From: Blastocatellia bacterium
Lineage (GTDB): Bacteria > Acidobacteriota > Blastocatellia > Chloracidobacteriales > JADJPF01
Reading direction: 5' to 3'
Assembly: GCA_016789295.1 (NCBI GenBank)
Contig: JAEUQL010000187.1
Span: 1 to 6,987 of the forward strand
DNA: 6,987 bases
Part shown: one piece after another, positions 1-5,664 of the stretch
Layout of the letters: the number at the start of each line of letters is the position of its first letter
How positions within the stretch are numbered: position 1 is the stretch's first letter
Program-made: the position numbers and the translations under genes
The notes under the pieces: generated by a model
What the model was told of the DNA's origin: nothing
The model's input: only the letters and a program-made list of their open reading frames with translations
Database searches by the model: none

Positions 1-445
1 TAAGTTTCTTAATAGACGCACAAAGTAGATCGATCAACAACTTGTGCTCATTCATAGAGTTCTTGGCATCTATAGAGTTGTTAGCACCTGCTTGACTACT
101 AACAATAACTGCAGATCTGTCTGGAACAGAACAAGCTTGTAGCAGAACTATTTCCCTAGAATCTAGAAATTGCTGACAAGCTTTGATAAAACCTTCTGCT
201 CCAGCCAAGGGTCCCATCCCGCCCAGAAGAGCCACAGAGGGTAGAGTTGAAAAATCTGGCTTGAATGCAAACAGCTCTATAGGAATAGACTGATCGCCCA
301 ACATACTACCCTTTAGGCGTTGCTCCTCAGCTTTTCTGTAAAGCAGCCTTTTATATTCTTCAACCGAATCTATGGCCTCTTGGGAAGTTTTAAACCAATG
401 CTCTTTCTCCAGCAAAATTTGCATTTGAGCTATCATAAGCTCCAT
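1..445 (-). CDS. Aspartate/glutamate racemase family protein (5' part, runs off left edge)
   Basis: The frame is open from an ATG at 445 to base 1, giving 148 visible residues with no stop. Residues 72-82 read ALLGGMGPLAG, and VPDRSAVI follows at 107-114. These match the GGMGPLAT and IPDRT signatures of cofactor-independent PLP-free aspartate/glutamate racemases. In this family the first catalytic Cys (in a CNTxH motif) lies about 75-80 residues after GGMGP, so it should fall just beyond the window edge and cannot be checked. About 70 residues precede the motif, against roughly 5-10 in compact family members; this extension is rich in Glu, Lys and Arg. The start overlaps the end of the upstream gene by 56 bases, which suggests translational coupling. 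A later ATG at 304, preceded by AAAGGG, is an alternative start that would remove the overlap and most of the extension. The family assignment is good; substrate and true start are not determined. Confidence 0.8.
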   Translation of the reverse strand, partial: MELMIAQMQILLEKEHWFKTSQEAIDSVEEYKRLLYRKAEEQRLKGSMLGDQSIPIELFAFKPDFSTLPSVALLGGMGPLAGAEGFIKACQQFLDSREIVLLQACSVPDRSAVIVSSQAGANNSIDAKNSMNEHKLLIDLLCASIKKL

Positions 446-1295
446 CCTGTTCTTGCTGCATTCTGCTTGTCAAAGCTCTCATTATATGTCCAAGACGGGT
501 CAAATACTGCTTGAAAAGTCTTTTTGCCTGTTCGTAGTTGGTATCTATGCCCATCACTTGGTTGTAGTAACCAAGAGCTTCAACAACTACAAGGAAATGG
601 CCTACTTCGGTTTCGTCTTGAACGTGGGCATCAATATAGTAGAGAGCACGTTTTCGTTTTTCCGCAGAAAAAGTATAGTGATTGTCAATAAAGGCGGAAA
701 ATGCCGGCAGAGCTATAGAGTATTCGGCATGGTTGTAGATCTCAGAAAACATATTGGCTATTAGCCCTTGCTGGATCTCTTCAACAACCATGTTGAGATA
801 GATCCATTTCTTAAACTCCTTAGCTTCTGGCAAGCAATAGCTGTCTAGTTGCCATGAACTATCTTCTAAAAACGACCCCGCAAACTCATCATAAAGCTCA
901 GCGTGTGTACTGCCGTTGTAGTCTAAACCAAGGTCTTCATGGCTAGTTTCAGCATTTTTGGCTGCAGCTATTAGCAATTTTTCTCGCAAAGGCTCACCCA
1001 TAGAAAACGCCAGCCTTTGTAGACGGCAGGACAGACCATATATTGCCAACATCTTCAAATGGCTTGCTTTCCAAGAATTGAAAAACTTTGCGAGAAAACC
1101 GTTACTCCACTTCTGCCTGGGTATAGTTTGGAAGCACTGCTCTATAAAGCTTACGGCTTCTTGCGACTCGCTAAAACTCTCACTCAAGACTTTCTTCAAA
1201 TTTTCATCTGGAACAAGAGCTATAACAGGAGAAACTTTCTCTATTATTGTTGATTGGGCATTCATCAATCTTTTAAGGCGTGGAGACTCGGCCAT
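390..1295 (-). CDS. Predicted heme-oxygenase-like (HDO) iron-containing redox enzyme
   Basis: This 301-residue, mostly helical protein has no signal peptide or membrane segment. It resembles the TenA/PqqC/CADD-like heme-oxygenase-like diiron oxidase and oxygenase superfamily (iron-containing redox enzymes). Supporting features are E116-x2-H119, an E120-D-L-G stretch followed by H131 and an LYDEF helix, a middle helix with E185 and H189, and a C-terminal helix with H224-x3-E228-x4-H233. The last differs from the common H-x3-D-x2-H spacing, so the ligand set is inferred. Family members oxidise or cleave amino acids, fatty acids or aromatic compounds; the substrate here is unknown. The first ten codons lie in the right end of the IscB element and the ATG directly follows a stop (TAAATG) inside its hairpin. 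The native start may instead be the ATG at 1265 (residue 11, MNAQSTIIEK). Neither start has a good Shine-Dalgarno sequence. The 3' end overlaps the racemase gene, so the two are probably co-translated. Confidence 0.6.
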   Translation of the reverse strand: MAESPRLKRLMNAQSTIIEKVSPVIALVPDENLKKVLSESFSESQEAVSFIEQCFQTIPRQKWSNGFLAKFFNSWKASHLKMLAIYGLSCRLQRLAFSMGEPLREKLLIAAAKNAETSHEDLGLDYNGSTHAELYDEFAGSFLEDSSWQLDSYCLPEAKEFKKWIYLNMVVEEIQQGLIANMFSEIYNHAEYSIALPAFSAFIDNHYTFSAEKRKRALYYIDAHVQDETEVGHFLVVVEALGYYNQVMGIDTNYEQAKRLFKQYLTRLGHIMRALTSRMQQEQDGAYDSSNANFAGERALV

Positions 1296-1306
1296 TTATG
1301 GTCGAG
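1287..1306. repeat. IS605-like right-end hairpin of the IscB element
   Basis: CTCGGCCAT (1287-1295) pairs with ATGGTCGAG (1298-1306) around a two-base loop: nine pairs with one G-T wobble. On the minus strand it is preceded by GGAGGCGGCGTTTCCTC and followed by GTCTCCACGCC, a layout typical of the subterminal imperfect hairpins that mark right ends of IS605-family and IscB elements. The iscB remnant's stop codon and the ATG of the downstream gene both lie within this hairpin. Confidence 0.7.
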
Positions 1307-1916
1307 AGGAAACGCCGCCTCCTTTTGTGTAAGAATAAGAATAACCATCAGAAGAAAATAAAAGGTTGCAGTAGGTATATTTAATGCCTTCAATGGTAGT
1401 ATCTTGTAGTTATATTAAAATAACCTGTTGAACGAACCGCCACTTTACCTGTGTATGTACCTTTCTTTTTTCCTCTACTCACTACAGCTTTAACCATATT
1501 CCCTGTTTCAAATCCAAACACTTTTTTAGAGCTTTTTGCTTTTGTTCGCGGAAATCCTATCTTATCCATTAAGCACATTTGCCTATTTCCATGCCCTACT
1601 GCCTTTATTTTCAATACTTTTACCTTATCTAGTTTTAGTTTAGGTGTGCTACTACCTACACACGCTGCATCTATCCAATCTGCTTTTCTTAAGTTTTGTT
1701 TTCTACGGTTATACTTAGTTATTGCTCCTGATCCTGTTTCTATTGCTATATTTATTATTCTGTTAAGTATTTCCAATCTTGTACTATTTACTGCTGCTGC
1801 ATCTTTTAGTGGAATTTTTGCTTGCTCTTGCACTTTCTCAAACCCAAACTCTCTTGACCAGGGTGACACATATCTACCTGCTGTTTATTTTTATCTATTA
1901 CAAATACTTTCTTCAT
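1296..1916 (-). pseudogene. iscB: iscB remnant: internal deletion plus frameshifts
   Basis: Three pieces in shifting frames together recall IscB. First, from the ATG at 1916, MKKVFVIDKN...CHPG is the start of the N-terminal PLMP domain; this frame stops at 1806 after 36 codons. Second, a different frame (open from a GTG at 1869 to a stop at 1390, 159 codons) carries KDAAAVNSTR, ETGSGAITKYNRR, DWIDAACVG, GNRQMC, KIGFPRT and GFETGNMVKAVV, the post-HNH part of IscB with RuvC-III and the target-interacting domain. Third, another frame continues with EGIKYTYCNLL and SSDGYSYSY, the usual IscB C-terminal end, down to a stop at 1296-1298. IscB is normally about 400-500 residues. Bridge helix, RuvC-I (IDPG), RuvC-II and HNH are missing. 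In the RuvC-III H-x-x-D-A motif the His is Asp. The protein cannot be an active nuclease. Whether the 159-codon C-terminal frame is translated is unknown. Confidence 0.85.
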
Positions 1917-2176
1917 AGTTTGTATAACTTCGTATTTCTAAAGTTTGCCTCGACAATGTTACGAATCAGTATATCTATTAGGCACTGTCTTTATACCTTT
2001 ACAACTGTTTAACCTACTAGTTACAGAGCTTGGAACTGGCTCGCATCCCAAGGTGTGTCTTTTACCTCTCTTCGTAACGTAGTTCTTGAAGAACTTAGTC
2101 TGCTCAACTAGGCTTGTCACCTACGTAACAAGCCTAGCCCTTTAGGGCTAGGTAGTTGACCAAATTTGCAAGAGAG
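1917..2176 (-). ncRNA. Probable omega-RNA (HEARO-type) of the IscB element
   Basis: IscB nucleases are guided by an RNA encoded directly upstream of, and running into, the iscB frame, with the guide at its 5' end. This stretch has that position and a matching architecture. At its 5' side (high coordinates) a 7-bp outer stem (2104-2110 with 2153-2159) encloses two perfect hairpins: 2111-2117 with 2128-2134, and 2135-2140 with 2145-2150. A further hairpin lies at 2081-2095. The loop segment at 2121-2126 is complementary to 2077-2082, a possible six-base pseudoknot. If the scaffold begins near 2160, the roughly 16-base guide would be 2161-2176, copied from DNA outside the element. The assignment is by position and hand folding; a covariance-model search against the Rfam HEARO family would settle it. 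Confidence 0.65.
2104..2159. repeat. Three-way-junction inverted repeat cluster at element left end
   Basis: TCAACTA (2104-2110) pairs with TAGTTGA (2153-2159). Inside, GGCTTGT (2111-2117) pairs with ACAAGCC (2128-2134) around a 10-base loop, and TAGCCC (2135-2140) pairs with GGGCTA (2145-2150) around TTTA. All three stems are perfect, leaving only two bases unpaired at the junction. Alternative registers extend the inner hairpins (2108-2117 with 2128-2137; 2133-2140 with 2145-2152). The perfect pairing within an otherwise decayed element suggests that the structure is recent or maintained. Confidence 0.85.
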
Positions 2177-2231
2177 TCAAATATTGCGGAGCATTATGCT
2201 TATAAAACTCTTTATCGTTTGCTGAAGCAGT

Positions 2232-3188
2232 TCAAGTGATAGTACCCCCACAACTGGAGCCTGTGCCAGCAGTACAGCCAAAACAGTGTAGACCTGTCTC
2301 TATCTCTCGTCCAGAGAGCAGGTTGCTATTGAAGGTGTCTATAGTTCTAGACTCTATAGTTTTTATTGGTAAGTTGAGCATCTGGTTGAAGTCACAGTCA
2401 TAAAGATTACCATCCCAACTTACACTGACAAGATGTCGGCACATCAACCCATCAATGGTGCCTGGATTGAAGCTTTCTATCAAGCGTTGCATGTACTTTT
2501 CATAGTTGCCACTTTTGTGTAGATAGTTAAGGTATCTATTAATAGGCATGTTGGTGATAGTATATAGACGGTTAAAGACTATGCGGTAACGTTCAAACAG
2601 CTCTTTTTTGAAATCTCTTTCAACAGAAGCTTGGTCAGGAGGGAGATAAGCTCCTACGGGGTTGTAGACAAGGTTCAACAGCAGGTTTGTACCTTCTTGC
2701 CCATATCCCAACTGATTCAGTTTCCACAGTGCTTTTAAGCTTGCTTCAAAAACACCTTCTCCACGTTGTGAGTCTGTACGATCTGCTAGAAAGTAAGGTA
2801 GAGAAGAGATGACTTCAATTTCGTTGTCACGGAAAAACTCTGGTAAGTGCTCTTTTCCATCAACGAGTAGAACGGTCAGGTTGCAACGAACTATAATGTG
2901 GCAACCAAGCTTTTTTGCTGCGGTAACAACATATTCGAAGCTTGGGTTTAGCTCTGGAGCACCACCAGTTATATCTACAGTTTTAATTTTTGATAGCTGT
3001 AGCGCAAGAAGAACTTTATCAGCAGTCTCTCTAGTCATCTCTTCTGTGCGGTTTGGCCCTGCATCTACGTGGCAATGTTTGCAAGCTTGGTTACATTTCT
3101 TGCCTACATTTAACTGCAGGGTTTTCACCTCACTAGCCAGAAACTTGCTGTAGCCGTGTTGGTTCAATTTCTGTTCAAAACTGATCAT
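2232..3188 (-). CDS. arsS: ArsS-like radical SAM/Cys-rich protein (arsenosugar biosynthesis type)
   Basis: This 318-residue cytosolic protein is a radical SAM enzyme with the 4Fe-4S motif C32-x3-C36-x2-C39 (KCNQACKHCH), then HVDAGPNR and a TGGAPEL segment of the SAM-binding barrel. The second half has DGNLYDCDFNQML and ends in a Cys-rich tail, C302-x2-C305 TAGTGSS C313, characteristic of the radical SAM/Cys-rich family with a DUF3641-type C-terminal domain. That family includes ArsS, linked to attaching the adenosyl-derived sugar to methylated arsenic during arsenosugar synthesis. Some relatives carry selenocysteine; all tail positions here are Cys codons (TGT). The ATG at 3188 was chosen because it follows the upstream stop by 13 bases and begins with family-like MISFEQKL; an upstream in-frame ATG at 3245 would add 19 atypical residues overlapping the neighbour. 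No clear Shine-Dalgarno sequence precedes either. The family call is strong; the arsenic role is inferred from homology and the paired peroxidase-like gene. Confidence 0.88.
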   Translation of the reverse strand: MISFEQKLNQHGYSKFLASEVKTLQLNVGKKCNQACKHCHVDAGPNRTEEMTRETADKVLLALQLSKIKTVDITGGAPELNPSFEYVVTAAKKLGCHIIVRCNLTVLLVDGKEHLPEFFRDNEIEVISSLPYFLADRTDSQRGEGVFEASLKALWKLNQLGYGQEGTNLLLNLVYNPVGAYLPPDQASVERDFKKELFERYRIVFNRLYTITNMPINRYLNYLHKSGNYEKYMQRLIESFNPGTIDGLMCRHLVSVSWDGNLYDCDFNQMLNLPIKTIESRTIDTFNSNLLSGREIETGLHCFGCTAGTGSSCGGTIT

Positions 3189-3201
3189 AATAGTTTTGGC
3201 A

Positions 3202-3534
3202 CTACATTGTAAGCTTGTCAACAGTCCTGTATGCCTGAAGCCCATGTATTAATGTTGATCCTGCACGAATTGCAGATGCTAGATGTATTGCTTCGATCAT
3301 CTGGTCAGGATTTGAGCCAGTCTCTAGGCAAGTCTGAGAGTAAGAATCTATGCAGTAAGGACATTGTAGAGCATGGGCAACGGCAAGTCCTATCAATGCT
3401 TTTTCACGTTTAGAAAGTGCTCCTTCCTGAAGAGTGGAAGCATACCACTGCATAAATTTTTCGAACAAGTCTGGTCTGTGCTTGGCAATATCCTTAAAAT
3501 GGTCTAAATCATCGTCACGGTAATATTCCGACAT
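3202..3534 (-). CDS. Arsenosugar-associated AhpD/CMD-family peroxidase-like protein
   Basis: The 110-residue product is a small all-helical carboxymuconolactone-decarboxylase/AhpD-fold protein. Residues 42-64 hold KREKALIGLAVAHALQ followed by C58-P-Y-C61-I-D, the redox CxxC of this fold, and residues 87-101 (ASAIRAGSTLIHGLQ) match the closing helix of the arsenosugar-associated subgroup. The His that follows CxxC in AhpD (C-x2-C-x3-H) is replaced by Tyr65, so classical AhpD chemistry is doubtful; the CPYCID...T pattern appears normal for the arsenosugar subgroup. A strong AAGGAGAG Shine-Dalgarno sequence (3540-3547) lies five bases before the ATG. The gene is first in the leftward operon and is followed after 13 bases by arsS. 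Such genes are commonly paired with arsS. Its exact role in the pathway is not established. Confidence 0.85.
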   Translation of the reverse strand: MSEYYRDDDLDHFKDIAKHRPDLFEKFMQWYASTLQEGALSKREKALIGLAVAHALQCPYCIDSYSQTCLETGSNPDQMIEAIHLASAIRAGSTLIHGLQAYRTVDKLTM

Positions 3535-3559
3535 TACTACTCTCCTTGGTTAAGTTGCT

Positions 3560-3582
3560 GCTGAAGAACTGTTTTGTTCAGC
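3560..3582. promoter_or_regulatory. Inverted repeat at the predicted transcription start of the arsS operon
   Basis: GCTGAA (3560-3565) and TTCAGC (3577-3582) form a perfect six-base inverted repeat, with GAAC and GTTC as alternative inner arms. It sits just downstream of the predicted -10 box, over the likely start site. It could be an operator or a leader hairpin. No regulator gene is in the window, and six-base arms can arise by chance. Confidence 0.25.
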
Positions 3583-3583
3583 G

Positions 3584-3612
3584 ATAATAGAACGCTTTTG
3601 CAGGCTTTACAA
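3584..3612 (-). promoter_or_regulatory. Predicted promoter of the leftward arsS operon
   Basis: Read on the minus strand, TTGTAA (3612-3607) and TATTAT (3589-3584) are separated by 17 bases, a good sigma-70-type arrangement (4/6 and 5/6 matches to consensus). Transcription would start near 3577 and give a leader of about 43 bases before the AhpD-like gene. Predicted by eye only. Confidence 0.5.
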
Positions 3613-3651
3613 ATGCTGATAGAGGAAGCTTTCCGATAAGTGCTTATTTTC

Positions 3652-3682
3652 TTTCCAGCATTTTTAACACGAGTGCTATAAT
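3652..3682 (+). promoter_or_regulatory. Predicted extended -10 promoter of the peptidase/TPR gene
   Basis: A perfect TATAAT at 3677-3682 is preceded by TGC, giving the extended -10 form TGnTATAAT. A weak -35-like TTTCCA lies at 3652-3657 with a 19-base spacer. Transcription would start near 3689, leaving a leader of about 55 bases that includes a small imperfect hairpin (arms 3698-3702 and 3716-3720). Confidence 0.6.
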
Positions 3683-3743
3683 TGCACAGCCTTCAATCTC
3701 AACAACGGCTATGTTTTGAGTATAAGTTTTTGGGGAGGAAGAG

Positions 3744-5588
3744 ATGCGCGTCCGATGTTACAGTTTGGTAGCCGCGCTGGCCTTGGTAGCCTTCTTGGCT
3801 GGAACAGTCTTTGCCCAATCGGGCAAAAGCCAAACCAAAAATAGTAGTAGTGTTAGAGAGCTTTCTGAATGGCACCTCGTTCAAACTGATAACTTCGTAA
3901 TAGTTTCAAACACAGATCCTGAACGTGCAAAACTTATTGCCTACAAACTGGAGCAATTCCGTTTTGCAATGTTAAAACTGATGCCAGAACTTGTTGTAGG
4001 CTCTCCAAAAGCAACAGTAAGAGTTTTTAGAGATGCTTCCTCTTACACATCCTCACTTTCAGTATTATCAAATCTTGAATCAGTAATTGCAGGGTACTTT
4101 CAACGAGACAGCAACTCCATAACTATCAATGATATGTTCAATATCAGTGATAATGTTTCGTTTCACGAGTATGTTCATCTGCTTGCCCGCAGGGGTGCAG
4201 AGAAGTACCCACTCTGGTTTGATGAAGGCATAGCACAGTTTTATGAAACCTTTGAGACTTCAAACAAGACTGTCCGTTTGGGTGATATTTTAGCTTCTCG
4301 GCTTCACTCACTACGCCTCAGCCCACTAATACCAATTAAAAAACTGCTCTCTTTTTCTGGTTATCCACAAGTACTCAAAGAGACAACACTAGATCTTTTC
4401 TATGCACAGGCTTGGGCTTTTACACACTTTTTGGTAATGGATGGGCAAGGCAAAAGGCGACAACAACTGTTGGAATATATAAAGATGGTAGGCGAAGGAA
4501 AAGCAGTAGAAGAGGCTTTCAAAGCCAGCTTTGGTACCAGTTTTGACGAGCTTGAAGAGAGCTTTAGAGCCTACCTTGAGCGTGGGAAATTCAATCTGCT
4601 CACCTTTGAAGTAGATATGGCCGAACTGGAGACCGATGTAGAGATAATGCCTCTTGAAAAGGTTCATAAAGAGCCAGACAGTGAAAAGAGTATGAGTTTC
4701 AATATCCAACTTAAAGGGCTTGAAGAGCAGAGGTTGGATATGAAAGTCTTTGGAGCAGTAGTTCCAGACATACCTGGTCTTGCAGCAACAGTAGGGTTGA
4801 AGTCTGTGCCAAGCTCTCGTCCTCTCAGCTTTTCAACTAACGATCCTAGCAGTGTTAATAAAGTTAAAGAAGCACTCATGAAGTTTATGGAAGCCAACAA
4901 GAATTTTGAGGATGGGCAGACCGATGAAGCTATGGGCAAGTATGAAGAAGCTATCAAACTAGATCCAGAATTTGCACCAGCTTATGCAAGCATCGGCAAC
5001 ATATATGCACAAAAGGGGCTTCACGAGATGGCTGCACTTGCTTTTGATAAAGCTCTTTCTGTAGCACCAAACTATGCTGGTACCTATCTTAACTTTGCAG
5101 TAATGCAGTACGAACAAGGTAAAATAAACGAAGCAGAACTCTCTTTTAAGATGGCACTCTCTCTATATCCTTCTAGTGCTGCTGCAAGGGTTGGTCTGGG
5201 TAATATATACCTGTCACAGAAACAGTACAGCAAAGCAAGAAATGAGTATACAAAGGCAGTAAAGTTGACACGAGGAGAGGGTATTGAGGCACTCAATGCC
5301 TACATCGGGATGGGTGCAGCATGCTTTTATCAGAGAGATTTTGAAGGAGCAAAGCTACAGTATAGAAGAGCTATTGAGATAGAACCTCGCAATGCCGTCT
5401 GGCACAGAGCCTATGGAGACAGTTGTAGAATGCTCAAACAGTACGAAGAGGCTACGGCTGCTTATGAGAAAGCTCTTAGTATCAACCCAAAAGAGGCAAG
5501 GGCAAAGATAGGTCTTGATTGGATAGCAAAATTCAACGAGTACAAAAGGACACTTGCTCAATACCAACAGCAGGTCAGAAGTAAGTAG
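3744..5588 (+). CDS. Secreted peptidase-MA-like metalloprotease with C-terminal TPR repeats
   Basis: The 614-residue product begins with a signal peptide (basic MRVR, hydrophobic core to about residue 20, likely cleavage after VFA24), placing it in the periplasm or outside. Residues 40-280 form a gluzincin-type zinc peptidase domain of the peptidase-MA/DUF1570 kind: H141-E-Y-V-H145 gives two zinc ligands and the catalytic Glu142, and W-F-D-E161-G gives the probable third ligand, with the usual spacing. Residues 285-370 are a low-similarity linker rich in charged residues. From about 371 to 583 six TPR units follow, each with the alanine/glycine pattern and ending in variants of KALSxxPxx. Such repeats usually bind protein partners. 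The start is fixed by a strong GGGGAGGA Shine-Dalgarno sequence just upstream. The gene appears to have its own promoter and stands divergent from the arsS operon. The catalytic residues look intact, but substrate and function are unknown. Confidence 0.85.
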   Translation: MRVRCYSLVAALALVAFLAGTVFAQSGKSQTKNSSSVRELSEWHLVQTDNFVIVSNTDPERAKLIAYKLEQFRFAMLKLMPELVVGSPKATVRVFRDASSYTSSLSVLSNLESVIAGYFQRDSNSITINDMFNISDNVSFHEYVHLLARRGAEKYPLWFDEGIAQFYETFETSNKTVRLGDILASRLHSLRLSPLIPIKKLLSFSGYPQVLKETTLDLFYAQAWAFTHFLVMDGQGKRRQQLLEYIKMVGEGKAVEEAFKASFGTSFDELEESFRAYLERGKFNLLTFEVDMAELETDVEIMPLEKVHKEPDSEKSMSFNIQLKGLEEQRLDMKVFGAVVPDIPGLAATVGLKSVPSSRPLSFSTNDPSSVNKVKEALMKFMEANKNFEDGQTDEAMGKYEEAIKLDPEFAPAYASIGNIYAQKGLHEMAALAFDKALSVAPNYAGTYLNFAVMQYEQGKINEAELSFKMALSLYPSSAAARVGLGNIYLSQKQYSKARNEYTKAVKLTRGEGIEALNAYIGMGAACFYQRDFEGAKLQYRRAIEIEPRNAVWHRAYGDSCRMLKQYEEATAAYEKALSINPKEARAKIGLDWIAKFNEYKRTLAQYQQQVRSK

Positions 5589-5618
5589 GTTCGTCTTCGT
5601 GATTTTTCACGGTTAAGT

Positions 5619-5627
5619 TGCTAAAAT
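5619..5627 (+). promoter_or_regulatory. mgtE: Possible extended -10 promoter before mgtE
   Basis: TGC followed by TAAAAT (5622-5627) repeats the extended -10 arrangement seen before the peptidase gene. No convincing -35 box lies upstream. A start near 5634 would leave a leader of about 30 bases, too short for a magnesium riboswitch. Read-through from the upstream gene is also possible, since no strong terminator separates them. Confidence 0.35.
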
Positions 5628-5664
5628 AGCCCTCCCATCTTGTGACAAGCTGGAAAAGAGAGAA

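Larger units (their letters stand above)
1277..2160 (-). mobile_element. Degraded IscB (OMEGA/HEARO-type, IS605-like) element
   Basis: This roughly 0.9 kb insertion fills the space between arsS and the heme-oxygenase-like gene. In minus-strand order it holds a folded RNA region (2160 down to 1917), an iscB start at 1916, the C-terminal part of iscB, and a right-end hairpin at 1306-1287 followed by a GTCTCCACGCC segment ending near 1277. No tnpA is present, as is usual for iscB-only elements, which are thought to be moved by IS605-type Y1 transposases in trans. The boundaries are estimates: the left junction from the outer edge of the stem-loop cluster near 2160, the right junction from the end of the conserved-looking hairpin tail. 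IS605-type elements make no target duplication, and none was seen. The identity rests on the iscB homology; exact ends need a comparison with an empty site. Confidence 0.75.
3535..3743. other. Divergent intergenic region
   Basis: These 209 bases separate the leftward AhpD-like/arsS genes from the rightward peptidase gene and contain the two predicted promoters described separately. The transcripts would start about 110 bases apart, so no shared core promoter is needed. No open reading frame, RNA gene or long repeat was seen. Confidence 0.7.

Noticed and set aside
958..1332. Plus-strand 124-codon open frame
   Set aside because: It is antisense to the heme-oxygenase-like gene and the element end, with no recognisable motif and no supporting ribosome site.
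1451..1918. Plus-strand 155-codon open frame
   Set aside because: It is antisense to the iscB remnant, has a low-complexity Phe/Leu/Ser composition, and no homology signal; the minus strand carries recognisable IscB motifs.
2104..2159. Cloverleaf-like fold that could suggest a tRNA
   Set aside because: It is only 56 bases with two inner arms, lacks the T-loop GTTCRA motif and a proper anticodon arm, and lies directly upstream of an iscB start, where a guide RNA is expected.
2191..2201. AGCAT-T-ATGCT palindrome downstream of arsS as a terminator
   Set aside because: It has a five-base stem with a one-base loop and no T tract on the transcribed strand.
2150..2234. In-frame TGA at the arsS end as a possible selenocysteine codon
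   Set aside because: The frame stays open for about 27 codons after TGA, but the Cys-rich tail already ends in the normal CGG-T-I-T form, and the downstream translation runs into the transposon and shows no family similarity.
5598..5611. CGTGA-TTTT-TCACG hairpin after the peptidase gene as a terminator
   Set aside because: The stem is only five base pairs and is not followed by a T tract, so an intrinsic terminator is not supported.
5589..5664. Magnesium riboswitch (M-box or similar) before mgtE
   Set aside because: The gap is 76 bases with only one small hairpin, too short for known magnesium-sensing leaders.
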